A model generated the notes under the pieces. It saw only the letters and a program-made list of their open reading frames with translations. It did not search any database and was not told the origin of the DNA. Shown piece by piece: positions 10,801-22,694 of a stretch of 64,000 nucleotides of DNA. This DNA is from Solanum dulcamara (taxonomy: Eukaryota; Streptophyta; Magnoliopsida; Solanales; Solanaceae): positions 22,543,740 to 22,607,739 of the forward strand of contig NC_077245.1 of the NCBI RefSeq assembly GCF_947179165.1. The letters are read 5' to 3'. Within the stretch, counting starts at the first letter, position 1, and each line of letters starts with the position of its first letter. Made by a program: the position numbers and the translations under genes.

Positions 10801-11268
10801 GTATATAGTTATTACAAATGACAAATACAGCTACTAGAATTAGAAGTAGTTAATGGGTCAAAGAAACGGTCAAAAAGACAATACCACCCATTGACTTACT
10901 GAATTTCCAAGTTCATCCCAACCTTATTATAATCACACTTAATTTTCAAGTATCATATTCATATTAATTATTTACTCTGAAGTTAATTCATATAATTACT
11001 AGCACACACAAAACAAACAACACACTTACGTTACTTGGCTTACTTAATTATAAAGATCAACCTCTCAAACACTATGTCTGTAGGCCTAATCATGATATCT
11101 CCCTCATTGCTACAACATAATTACATATTAGTATCTAAGTCCGTATACAAAGTAAATCATAATCTACCTCAATGCCAAGTTGCTGCCCTAGCACTCATGC
11201 ATCTTCGTTTTCATCCACAGAACGAATTCTTGACGGAAAATCTGTAGGAAGAAATGGGGTTAGCTTCC
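10801..11268. other. Intergenic, short open frame only
   Basis: A 70-codon frame at 11035-11247 on the plus strand has no recognised motif. No other feature is seen before the nested-element boundary at 11269. Confidence 0.35.
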
Positions 11269-12153
11269 ATGAGAAGCAGGTGTGTTCACGGTTTAGATAA
11301 AGTTCGATCTAAATCGAAAAATCAAATCAAATCGATCAAATAAATTAATTTTTTATTTAATTTGGTTTGGTTTGGCTTTATATTTTTAAAAATTGATAAT
11401 AGGTTGTTTGGTTTTGGTTTTGTTCAAAAAAATCGAAGAAATAACCCAACTAAATCGACAAATTATATACATATTTTTTTTATAATTACATATACATAAT
11501 GTTTTTTTTATGAACACTTTTTATGCAAAAAGTAAATCTGTCAATTAGGTCGGTCCACCTGGTGGCCGGCCCATTAACACCGGCCTGCTAAGGGACCGAT
11601 ACCGTAAGGCCGGACTGTAGCCGTTCCACGTTCTTAATGAACTGAGCTGGTATGGTTATGTTTTGGAGAACACTGGTAAGACTGAACCTAATGCGGCCCA
11701 CCGATCGATCGACCCGAAAAGAAAAAAATTATTTAATTCGATATGACCGTCGGGCTACTTTTCAGAAAGTGGTCGTTGGCCCAACGGACACTTTCTGAAA
11801 AGTAGCCCAAAATATTGTTTTTTTTAAAAGAAAACTATTAACCAATATTTTTTTCTATAAATACCAACAACATTTACTTTTTTTTTCCACCAACAATCAT
11901 CTAATTCTCTCTCAAATTCTCAATTCTCTCTTAAAGTGATAGCAATCTTTTATTATTTTTTGCAATTAACAACATCAAGTGGAAGTTTTCAACTTTCAAG
12001 TGTTCAACATTTCATCAATTTTACGATTCTTTGTTTGATTCCAGCAATTTGGTATAACCGTTCCTTCTTTTGCTTTTATTTAGTAAATTAATTCCAGTAT
12101 ATTTAAATACTTAATTTTTGTGTTTATAATTTTTTATTATTTTAATTTGCATA

Positions 12154-12650
12154 ATGGATAAATTTAAAAAAATAGGTCAAAGTGTTAAAAAATTGTATCC
12201 CAGAGGTAGTACTGGTAATAAGAAAAAAAGTGGTTACGGTAGAAGTAGTATAAGTAGAAATTATTCTCGTATGTCTGCAGCACCACATAGTGAATTTGGA
12301 GAAATAGTTATAGGTGCACATAATATGAATGAATATGAATATCAAGAAACTTACGGTATAGAAGAACAAATGAAGTTGAAATAGAAATAGAACAAAATAA
12401 TAATGATAATGATGATGACGATGATACATCAACTAAAGCAGTTGTTGATATAAATAACGCTCAATCTAGAACTGGTAATATTCCCCCACGACCTGTAAAA
12501 GAAAGAAAAAAATTAGTTTAGTATGACATTATATTGAACGCATAGCCGGAACAACTAAAGTTCAATGTCAAGTTTACCAAATAGTTTTCGAGCATAAGAC
12601 CGGGGGTAAGAAAGGTGGAACGGGTCAATTGATTAGATATTTAGATAATC
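12154..12650 (+). pseudogene. hAT transposase, N-terminal part with BED-finger region
   Basis: ATG 12154 opens a frame starting MDKFKKIGQSVKKLYPRG. A frameshift near 12380 leads into an acidic Asn/Asp run, and then PPRPVKERKK, KFNVKFTK-like and KGGTGQLIRYLDNQH text corresponding to the BED-type zinc finger and its C-terminal H-x-H end. Several stops are present. The gypsy element interrupts right after the DNQH codons at 12651-12655, and coding resumes at 25370. Confidence 0.7.
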
Positions 12651-12655
12651 AACAT

Positions 12656-15238
12656 TGTAATGACCTTGAGAGTCATTTTTGGAAATTTGTGCAGAATTAT
12701 CATTTTACCCCTATCATTAGTGCCCCCTAGTATTATTTGTTCAGTTTATGTGGTTGAATGTGTTAAAGTCTTAGTAGTTAGTGAATTGAGCAAATTCTCA
12801 AGTTTTATAAAATTAAGTTGTGAAAAATTGCTTTTCATGACCAAACGGAGCTATGGGTCTCGAAATAAAATTCCATCAGTTTCATTAGCTCCGAAATATG
12901 GAAATTGATATCGGAGAGTCATCAGAAATAGATTTGGGGTTGATATGTGAATTTAAGGTCTTGAGTTGAAAAGTGAAGTTTTAAATGATTTGGTTTGACT
13001 TCGGTCAACGTTTTGAAATCCGAGCATCGGATAAAAATTTTGTCAGTTGCATTGTGGTCCGAACATCAAGTTTGGTCTAGTTGAGCATTGACTTAGAGCT
13101 CCAGAACCTTAATCGTTATTTCGAATTTTTAGACCAAAGGTTGAATTTTAGGCCAATAAGGGGTCCGGGAGGGTATTTTGGTCAAAAATATTATTTTCAA
13201 AAATATGACTAGTCTATTGAGTCTGGAATATCGAATTTAGTATAATGACATGTCTAGTTTATTTTTATCAGACTCTGAAAGATTTTTGATAGTCAAATCG
13301 GAGTCATTTTGAGTTATGCTTCAACTGTTGTTGCTAAGTTTTGGTGCAACATATTTTCTTCATCGCGATTGCGATGTGTCTTTTCCTCCCAGTGTTCTTC
13401 GCGATCGCGAGAAATAGTGTCTTGTGATTGCGATGCCCAAATTAATGCCAGAACAATGTTTAATCGAGAAAGCCCCCCATTTCCATCATTTTTGAGTTTC
13501 TTGAGTTTGTTGGGCGATTTTGGAGAGGATTCTTCGAGTGATTTTGTGGGTTCACTAAAATCTTTCATATTCCATCATTTATATTATGATTTCAACTCCT
13601 AAATCTTTAGTTTAAATCCTAAATTTTTTATTTTCTTTCTTAATTTGAATTTAAGAAAATGGTGATTTCTAACATGTTTGGTACTCTAGTTCTGTGGAAT
13701 TTTCAGCATAAACTCCCCTCAATGGGTAGAATGTGAGTTTTTCAATATAATTTCAAATTTGAGCCTTTCGAAATTTATCAATTTGTGGACTATTTTACCC
13801 CCAATTTCAAAACCTATCAATATAGGTGTCATTGAACTCCTTATGATGAGTATGTTTCATTCTTGACAGTGGATTACCATTTCGGGCATTGAATTCAAGA
13901 GTTGATCATCTAGTGGAGGTGTTCGAGTGCGATTTCGGTTATCGAGGTAGGTTTGGCTATCCTTCTTGAGACTAAGTTGGGGTGATTAGTCAAATTCTAT
14001 ATTGTAGACTTTAGAATGGGGTCGTAGTGTAGTTTGGGACTGATAATTGATATTGTGATGCTTGTGTGAGGGCTTATATGTGTTGTTTTATATGTGGTTG
14101 AGACTGTGTAATCTATGACTTAACTGAGTAGAACTATGAAGGGGTTATTTGACTTGTAATACCCATCTGAAGGGTTGAGTTGAGGGTTTTGGAGCATACC
14201 TGAGTATTGGGATATTGTTGAGTAAGGGGTGAACACTTAATTAATGTATTTCCTTCTCATTACTGTCTATTGAGGGTGAATATCATGCTTAGGTTAAGGT
14301 TTGAGAACTTTGAACCTTGTACTACATGTTCAGTTGAATATTACCTCCATGCCTTATACATTGTGATTGCATTCATCCTCATTCATACTATTATTGATCA
14401 TTGAAAAGTTGAGAACTGTGGAAACCCTTTTGAGAAAGAAAATGTGACTTCTTTTGTATCGTTGACCACGAGATAGATGGCAAGCGAATGAGACATTAGT
14501 ATCATGAGTCCTTGTCCATGAGTTGGGTGGTGAGGTAGTTGATACATTGAGATTGTGATGAGGCATATGGTCTGCGAGACCCCCATAGGTCCTGTTTGAG
14601 AGCACAGTTGTGCGACAACCTTGATCCAACTGTACCATCATATCATTACATCATCATAGTGCATTGCATTGATACCTGTGATAATTATTTTATCTATTTA
14701 ATTATGATATTGAACTGTAATTATGTGTTAACTTTATTCACTTCGTTCTATATAAATTGGCCACAGTGTAGCGGGAGTCAGACTTTTCTGCGTGCAGGTG
14801 GAAGCGTTTCTTGATTTATTTCACAATTTTTGAGTAATTCCTCATACTCAGTCAGTCAAACCTACTGAGTACATATAGAATGTACTCACCCTTACTTCTG
14901 TGTCCCTTTTATTGCAGCTACTAGTCAGGGTACCCAGCACTGTAGTTGATTCTAGTAGATACATCATTGGATTAGTGATAAGATCTTAGGATCCAGATCA
15001 CCTCTAGTCCATATTTCATTTACAGTCTTTTCTATATTCAGAGACTTAAACTGTGTATTTAGATTAAGATATTGTATCTAGATGCTCTTTACACTTATGA
15101 CACCAGGTTTTGAAATATTTTTATTGTCGTCCTTTATTTTGCATTTATTTGTGGCCTGAATTTTCTTTGGGAGTCTCATATGATTTTACTTTTCGGTTTA
15201 CACATCAAGATGGGGACCTCGGTTTTTGGGTCATAACA
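12656..15238 (+). repeat. 5' LTR of gypsy A (2583 bp)
   Basis: Starts TGTAATGACCTTGAGAGTC and ends with ACA just before the primer-binding site. Contains a GC-rich block with CGCGATTGCGATG and CGCGATCGCGAG around 13360-13435, which recurs in related LTRs of this window. Collinear with 22695-25369. Confidence 0.92.
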
Positions 15239-15239
15239 A

Positions 15240-15255
15240 ATTGGTATCAGAGTGC
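15240..15255 (+). promoter_or_regulatory. Primer-binding site, initiator tRNA-Met type
   Basis: TTGGTATCAGAGTGC two bases after the 5' LTR. The plant initiator tRNA-Met signature is TGGTATCAGAGC; one base differs. Confidence 0.85.
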
Positions 15256-15445
15256 TAGGTTCACCGGTCTCATAAGTTAAAGAGCAGGATGTCTAGTAGA
15301 GTCTTGTGAATTGGTATGTAGATGTCTGTACTTATCTTCGGGAGGCTACAAGATACTTGTTAGGATAAATTTCTTCTTTTGATTTCTTTCATGCAAGTTA
15401 TTCATTTCAAGTGTTGTATACCTCTAATCTATTCCTTCTTTGTAG

Positions 15446-16930
15446 ATGGTAAGGACTAGAGCTGAAGTCACGGAGAGTGAGGCTGCACTTACTGCCCGAG
15501 CCCAATTCATGAGCGAGGTAAATGACGTGGTGGAGTTAAGAGATAAGGCTGAGCTAAGGGAGCAGCACCTACTCATGGCCGAGCTAGAGAGTCATCGCCT
15601 GAGCTGGTGTATGAGCACGAGGATGATTATGAGTAGCAGGCTGAGGAGCAGAGCCTAGCCCAGCTTCCAGCGGTCCCCGATAGTACTCCGATGCTTTAGG
15701 AGTTATTGATCAGATTATTTGCTAGATTGTAAGGTACTCTAACTCTTGGTGTTCTTCTAGGTACCTCAGGCTCTCCTATCGTAGTTGGTACTATGCCACT
15801 AGTTCAGGGGCCTAGTATTAGGTTACAGACTCCGGAATCTTCTTTTATGCCTTCTATGATCCCTCCGAGATTTGCAGCTCTATCAGTTTCTGCTAGTGCT
15901 GCCATGTCAGTAGCTGAGTAGAAGAGCTTTGAGAGATTTGTTTGGTTGGCACTTCCCAGATTTGAGGGTGCAACGCGGGAGAAGGCTTATGATTTTCTGA
16001 CCAAGTGCTAGGACAGGTTGTTCAATCTGGCATTCTTGAGGCACATGGAGTAACCTACACTTCATATCAGTTTACAGGGGTGGCGAAGGAGTGGTAGAGA
16101 TCAATTATTTCTCGTAGACCTGTTGGTTCCACTATGATGAGTTGGGAGTAGTTTTCAAAGGTGTTTCTTGTAAGGTTTGTACCTTATAGCCTCCGTGGCC
16201 AGTGCCGAGTTGAGTTTGATAGATTAGAGCAGGCCTCCTTATCTATATCTGAGTACGAAGCTCGCTTTCATGAGTTGTCTCATTATGCCATGTCTAGTAT
16301 TCCTATTGAGTTTGAGCAGATATGCATGTTGTTGAAAGGATTCATGGGTTATCTCCAAGTGGCTACAACTTTGTTATTCGGTGGTACCTTCTAGAGTATT
16401 ATTGACCACGCTAGGATGATTGAGAGAATTCGGCATGCTAGATAGGGTGGGGCCAAGAAGTTCCTTCGGCAGGGTCAGTTTGGTGGTCACTCTTTCATAG
16501 GTAGGGAGTATTCAGGTTCAGATAGCCGTGGCTATCAGGGCAGACTAGTCCAGGCAACTATTCAGGGCTCAAATGGTACAGATCTATGTCGGGTCAGGCA
16601 GGTTATAGTGGTTTTTCGAGCTCCAGAGGCCGTATTGACACTTTTAGTTATCCTCTATGGGGTTTAGGACCTCGAGGCTATTTTTTATGTGATGAGTTTG
16701 GGCATAAGGCCCAATATTTCCCCAGACGTGCTCCTTCTACTAGTGGCCCGGGACACCGGTTGTTCTCTCTACTCCCGCTCTAGTCATCCAAGGACTATAC
16801 AAGGCACTGAGGTGGCACCAAGGGTTCCAAGGATGGAGCTAAGGGTGGTGCTCGTGGTGGTTTACAGGACAGAAGAGACCGTCAACTATGCTATACTATA
16901 CTAGGTAGATCTGCGGCGTAGGCCTCTGAT
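15446..16930 (+). pseudogene. gag: gag of gypsy A, broken
   Basis: Starts MVRTRAEVTESEAAL, a usual opening of this gag class. The capsid-like core is readable at 16161-16394 (FVPYSLRGQCRVEFDRLEQ, SISEYEARFHELSHYAM). The zinc knuckle near 16673-16725 reads RGYFLCDEFGHKAQYFPR; two of its four ligands are changed (first Cys to Tyr, last Cys to Phe). In-frame stops occur throughout, for example at 15655, 15919 and 16393. Confidence 0.85.
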
Positions 16931-16964
16931 GCAGTTATTACGGTATTATTCCGGCTTTCCACCA

Positions 16965-18125
16965 TCATGCTTCAGTATTATTTGATCCAGGGTCTACCTA
17001 TTCTTATATGTCGACATATTTTTATGTGGGAAAAGATTATGTGTGGGCCTCTTACTGTGCCTATTACTATTTCTACCCCGATAAGTGAGTTCTTAGTGGT
17101 GGATTAGGTATATCGGGGGTGTTTGGTGATATTTTCGAGTAGAAAAACCTATGCAGACTTGATTTTATTAGACATTATTAATTTTGATGTGATATTGGGT
17201 ATGGACCGATTATCTTCTTATCATGTTATATTAGATTGTTATGCAAAGACCGTGACCTTAGTTTATTCCAGTATGCCTAACTTAATGTGGAAGGGTAATC
17301 AGAGTTCATATCCGAAGAGGGTGATATCTTATATTTGTACTTTTCATCTGATGGATAAGGGTTGTTTGTCTTATTTGGCTAATGTATGTGAACTCACTTT
17401 GGAGACTACGAGGGTGGTGAGAGATTTTATGGATATATTTCCCATAAACTTGTCGGGTATTCCTCTTGATCGTGATAGCAATTTTGTGATTGATTTAGAG
17501 CTAGGCACAAGCCTATTTCTATTTCTCCTTATCGGATGGCTCCAGCAAAGTTGATGGAGTTAAAAGAATAATTGGAAGACGTGTTAAAGTAGGGGTTTAT
17601 TCGGCATAATGTATCGTTGTGGGGTGCACTAGTCTTATTTGTGAAGAAGAAGGATGGTACTACGAGGATGTGTATGGATATCAACAATTGAACAAAGTCA
17701 TTATCAAGAATAAGTACCTCTTCCTCACATCAATGATTTATTTGACCAACTTTAAGGTGCATCAGTATTTTACAAAATTGATTTGAGTTTGGGTTATCAT
17801 TAGTTGAGAGTTCGTGAGTCTGATATCCCACAGACTACCTTCAGGACTCGTTATGGTCATTATGAGTTTGTGGTTATGTCCTTCGGGTTACTTTTATGGA
17901 GTTCATGAATCAGGTATTCTGGCCTTATTTGGACTCATTTGTGATTGTGTTTATTGATGACATCTTGGTTAATTCCAAGAATGAGGCGGACCATGTTAGG
18001 CATTTGAGGACAGTCCTTCAGAGATTAAGAGAGAGAAGTTGTATGCAAAATTATCCAAATGTGAGTTTTGGCTTGAGTCCGTGGCGTTCTTGGGTCGTGT
18101 GGTGACCAAGGATGGTATTATGGTA
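16965..18125 (+). pseudogene. pol: Protease and reverse transcriptase of gypsy A, broken
   Basis: Protease: LFDPGSTYSYM near 16978-17010 is the aspartic protease site, with a flap-distal segment FDVILGMDRLSSYHVILDC at 17180-17240. Reverse transcriptase: the entry VVRDFMDIFPINLSGIPLDR (17415-17475), then [29 protein letters not shown], and the active-site motif FIDDILV near 17952-17972. Multiple frameshifts and stops separate these segments, so no long polyprotein remains. Confidence 0.87.
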
Positions 18126-18730
18126 AATGTAGCCAAGATTGCAGTAGTTCGTGATTGGGTTAGGCCTAATTCAACTATCGAGATTTAGAGTTTTATTGGG
18201 TTGGTAGGCTATTATCATCGGGTTTTTTAGGGCTTTTCTTCTATTGTAGCCCCACTAATTAGGCTAACTCAAAAACTCATGGCATTTCATTGGATCGATG
18301 AGTGTGAGATGAGCTTTTAAAATCTCAAGGAGTTATTGACTTCGGTACCTATTCTAGCCTTACCCGAGAAGGGTGTAGCCTTCATCGTGTTTTATGATTT
18401 TTCAAGAGTCGGGTTGAGTGGTGTTTTAATGCAAAAGGGTTGAGTTATAGATTATGCATCTCGACAGTTGAAGGTACATAAGAAGAACTATCCTACCCAT
18501 GACCTAAATTTGGCGGCGGTGGTGTTCGTTTTGAAGTTGTGGAGGTACTATCTCTATGGTGTGTATTGTAAGGTCTTTACTAACCACCATAGCCTTAAGT
18601 ACATCTTTTCCTAGTCGAATTTGAACATGAGGTAGCGTAGGTGGTTGGAGTTATTGAAAGGCTATGACATCACCATTCTTTATCATTCGGTAAAGCTAAT
18701 GTGGTAGCGGATGCCTTGAGTTGCAAAGCA
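18126..18730 (+). pseudogene. pol: RNase H region of gypsy A, broken
   Basis: Connection segment SFIGLVGYYHRVF, followed by the first catalytic region FIVFYDFSRVGLSGVLMQKG, then [35 protein letters not shown] and [13 protein letters not shown]. Stops at about 18187, 18440 and 18613. Confidence 0.83.
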
Positions 18731-19994
18731 CCTAGTATGGGTAGTTTGGCCTTCCTTAAGGCGAATGATAGCCCTTTGTCTTTGGAGGTTCAGTCATTGG
18801 CTAGACAGTTGGTCCGACTTGATATTTCTGCACATCTTAGCATTTTGGCCTTTTTGAAGGCTAGGTCTACCTTAATGGACCAAATTCGGGCACACCAATT
18901 TGAGGAAGACAAGTTGAGGACCATTTGAAACAAAGTATTAAGTAGTGAAGCAAAATCAGCCTCTCTTGATTCGGAGGGAGTTTTGAGGATAAATGGTTGT
19001 ATTTTTGTGCCCAAGGTTGGTGATTGGGTACATATGATATTGGAGGGGGCTCATTGTTCCAAGTATTCAATTCAACCAGGAGTAGCAAAGATGTTTCATG
19101 ACTTGAAATAACACTATTGGTGGTGTGGCATGAACAACGACATTGTTGATTTTGTGGCTAAGTGTCTGAATTGCCAACAGGTGAAGTATGAGCATCAGAA
19201 ATTGGGTGGTTTTATGCAAAGGATATCTACTCTCGAGTGGAAGTGGGAGCATATTACTATGGACTTTGTGTCTAGACCACCCACGGCATTGTAAATATGA
19301 CCATGTATGGGTGATGGTGGACCAATTAACCAAATCAGCCCATTTTCTTCCAGTGAAGACTAGCTACAATGCGGATCAGTTAGCTAGGATCTATCTTCGT
19401 GAGATTGTCAGGTTGTATGGGGTGACTATCTCTATTATGTCAGATCGGGGTTTTGTGTTTACCTCTCACTTTTAGGAGGCATTGCAGTGTGATTTGGGTA
19501 CACGGCTAGAGATAAGTTCAGTATTTTATCTCCAGACCGATGGCCAGTCCTAGTGGACTATTCAAGTATTGGAGGACATGCTTAGGGCCTGTGTGATTGA
19601 TTTTGGTACCCGATGGGACCAACATTTATCCTTAGCGGAGTTTGCCTATAATAACAATTAGCACTCTAGCATTCAGATGGAACCATTTGAGGGATTGGAT
19701 GTTCGTAGGTGCCGATCATCTATTGGGTTGTTTGATTTAGTTGTGGTTGATGCATTAGATACTGACTTACTCAGAGATGCTATAGAGCAGGTAGATTTGA
19801 TTCAGGGTCGACTATTGACAGCCTAGAGTCATCAGAAAAGCTATGCTGACAGGAGGGTTCGACCCTCAGCGTTCATGTTGAGTGATTTTGTGTGGCTTAA
19901 AATATCGCCAATGAATGGTGTGATGAAGTTTAGGAAGAAGGGAAAGCTTAGCTCTAGGTTTATTGGTCCATTCTGAGATTTTGAGGAGAGTGAT
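18731..19994 (+). pseudogene. pol: Integrase of gypsy A, part 1 (zinc finger and catalytic core), broken
   Basis: The HHCC finger is seen as HYWWCGMNNDIVDF and KCLNCQQVKYEHQ (19111-19200). The core begins EHITMDFVSRPPTAL and continues after a frameshift with HVWVMVDQLTKSAHFLPV. MSDRGFVFTSHF is the second Asp region, and the DGQS to [13 protein letters not shown] part carries the Glu region. The reading ends at the solo LTR insertion (GKLSSRFIGPF just before it is the GPY/F motif). Confidence 0.85.
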
Positions 19995-22327
19995 TGTAAC
20001 ATCCTCTAAAAACGTTGTATACGATGTTTCAATTCTCGCCTAAATATAATATAGTCTCTGTATTTTGGGTATAACTTTTCATAGGAATATCCAAATTGGG
20101 TGATTCAAATTTCTGATTAACCACAAGATCTTTACCTACAACTCTTTTGAAGACCATATTTTAAGTTTCGGAGGTTAAATAGGTCAAATAAATTAATTAT
20201 TGTAAGACAGAATGCTATGATGGAAAAGAGTGTTTATACAAGAAAAATCATATATTACTGTAGGATTATCCAAATTGGTTGATTCTTGAACGACATAAAA
20301 CTAGACTTCTATATCTACAATTCTTATGAAGACACCAAATCCTAATAAGTAATTTATCCTGTTCAAATGCAGCTCCGAAAAGGAGTATTCTGTCAAAGAT
20401 AACTCATTTCACCTACCATGGAAAGATCTAGATACATTTGACATCACTCATGACATAAATTGTCCTCCATTTAACATAATCCATGACATCAATATATTAC
20501 ATTAAATTTTCAGATTTTTCTTTATAATTATTTTATTTATTGTTAGGTCTCTCTTTCCCACCTATAAATACCCACCTTATTTCCTCATTTTATTCATCAA
20601 GTTTTCTCAAGCAAGTCTTCTCTCTATACACTTCTTTACACATTCTCAAATATAGTTTTAGTTCTTAGTAGTGAAGAAATACTATTCTGGTGATTTATAT
20701 ACTCCGGGTAGTACATAAAACATTCCGGCAGAGAGAAAAGTTAGGACTCAAGAGTGTTCATTGAGTCTTTCGGTTCCGATTAAAGCTTTGGATTCCAGGT
20801 ATGTAAGGCTTTAATGAGAGTATTTCTTCCACTCTCATGTCTAAATTATTTTGATTATATGATAAATTATATTTATTTTTTTTAAGCTCTACTCTAAGTT
20901 ATGTGTGTGTTTATCCATGGGTTCTTCCACCCATGTAGTCCAAAAACTCTTTCAATTAAATATCTTGATTTCAAGTAATATTTTCTTATGGTAAATTCTT
21001 ATTTTTACTTAATAGTATGAATCATGGTTAAACTAATGATTATTGCTCTATTTTGATGCAACATAATTTCATATATATGAATTGATGGTTTACAAGTAAT
21101 TCCTCTATTTATCTATTTAAAGGCTCTTGAAATTCATGGTGGGTTGTTTAAAGCATGATTTTTAATTAATGAATTTCAAAGTATTTATGAATATTTATTT
21201 ACATACATATTTGCAAGTTGAAGTGATTTGAACCCACCTAGTTTTACTATGTTTTTAATAAAGTTTGACTTGAAAGCTTTGATCCAAATAAATGTTTATG
21301 AAAGCAATATCTATGATCAAAAAGAGAGTCTTATGAAATGAAAGAATAATAAAATGATATGAATGATGGATTCTTTATGCAATAAGGACAATTCTTGCAT
21401 ATTTGAATTATCAAATGTTTTAATGAGCTATTCTACCGAATATGATGTTTGAATTCTCAAGTTATATGCTATGAATATTTTGAAGTATTAAACTATTCTG
21501 TGGGATTGACTTAGCACCGAATGAGGCATTGAGGTGGGATTCGATAAGGGAATCCTAGTAGCAACCCCTTGTCTCATTAACTATGTGTCAACATAGGAGC
21601 CCTTATAGGCTTAGGCTAATAGATCCATAAATAGCCCTTAAAGTTAAAGTTAAAGAAATGAATGAAGTTGACAGAGTTCTATCCGGCAAGTAGTCTCCCC
21701 GGCCAACGTAGGGGGTTATGTTGGATTCCATGTAATAGCTCGCATGGTATTAAATGTCGGTTATGGTTAATTTCCCACAAAATAAATGTTTTAAAGGATA
21801 TATATATGATTTATTATGCATACATTAAATTATGTTCCATATTACATAAATGTTTTAATGTTTTCCTCAATGTTCATGCATCCTTACATACTTAGTACAT
21901 TCAAAGTACTAACGCATACTCTTTTGCCTACATGATATCACCATGTAGGGATCAGTGCTCCTCCTCATTCTCCTCCACGTGGCTAGTTGATATTCCATTG
22001 AAGACTACTTTTGGTGAGTTCCCATGTTCCGGGAACAATACTCCTTTATCTTTCTAGCTTATGATATGTTAAGATATTTTACTATGGCATTTCTTCTATT
22101 ATAATTGAGGGTGAGCTAGGGACTTGTCTTAGCCCCATTAAATCTAATAGTTAGAGGTATTGTTGGACATATGTAAGTTGAAGATTTACTATTATGATTT
22201 CCGCTTATTTATTTATCTATCATCATTACCTATGAAAGGCTAAAAGAATGCTAAGAGGCTTGATTGAGGTACTTTCGGGTTCCTTATTCGCCATGTCACG
22301 TCTAGGCCCTAGGCTTGGATCGTGACA
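19995..22327 (+). mobile_element. Solo LTR (2333 bp) of a different LTR family, fourth level of the nest
   Basis: Begins TGTAACATCCTCTAAAAACG, ends CTTGGATCGTGACA, and is flanked by a perfect 5-bp TSD GTGAT (19990-19994 and 22328-22332). There is no internal gag-pol, PBS or second LTR, so it is what remains after LTR-LTR recombination. The host integrase reading continues directly on the other side. Confidence 0.9.
20563..20570 (+). promoter_or_regulatory. TATA box in the solo LTR
   Basis: TATAAATA within CACCTATAAATACCCACC, followed by CT-rich leader sequence; the likely U3/R promoter of the LTR. Confidence 0.6.
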
Positions 22328-22624
22328 GTGATTAGGGTGGCTTATGAGTTGGCCTTACCCCCTAGACTGTCAGCTGTCCATTCGGTGTTTCATGTCTCCA
22401 TGCTTCACAAGTACATACCACATGAGTCACATTTGATTTCTTATGATACGATAGAGTTGGGTCCATATTTGACTTATGAGGAGGAACCGATAGCTATCCT
22501 AGACAAACAGATTCGTAGGATCAGGACCAAGGAGATCCCTTCGGTCAAGGTGCAGTGGAGGTATCAGCCTGTTGAGGAGGCGATGTGGGAGGTAGAGTCT
22601 GACATGCAAGCTCAATGCCCTTAA
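22328..22624 (+). pseudogene. pol: Integrase C-terminus with chromodomain-like tail of gypsy A
   Basis: Resumes after the solo LTR with RVAYELALPPRLSAVHSVFH and VSMLHKYIPHESH, the conserved segment after the GPY/F motif. The tail EEEPIAILDKQIRRIRTKE, VKVQWRYQPVEEAMWEVES is chromodomain-like. Ends with TAA 22622-22624, 70 bp before the 3' LTR. Confidence 0.85.
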
Positions 22625-22694
22625 CTTTTTGAGACTGCAGGTACCTTCCTTAATCTTATGTTCGAGGACGATCATCCTTTTTAGTAGTGGATGT

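Noticed and set aside
13309..13602. 97-codon frame in LTR A
   Set aside because: Lies in LTR noncoding sequence; the frame is not kept in the other LTR copy.
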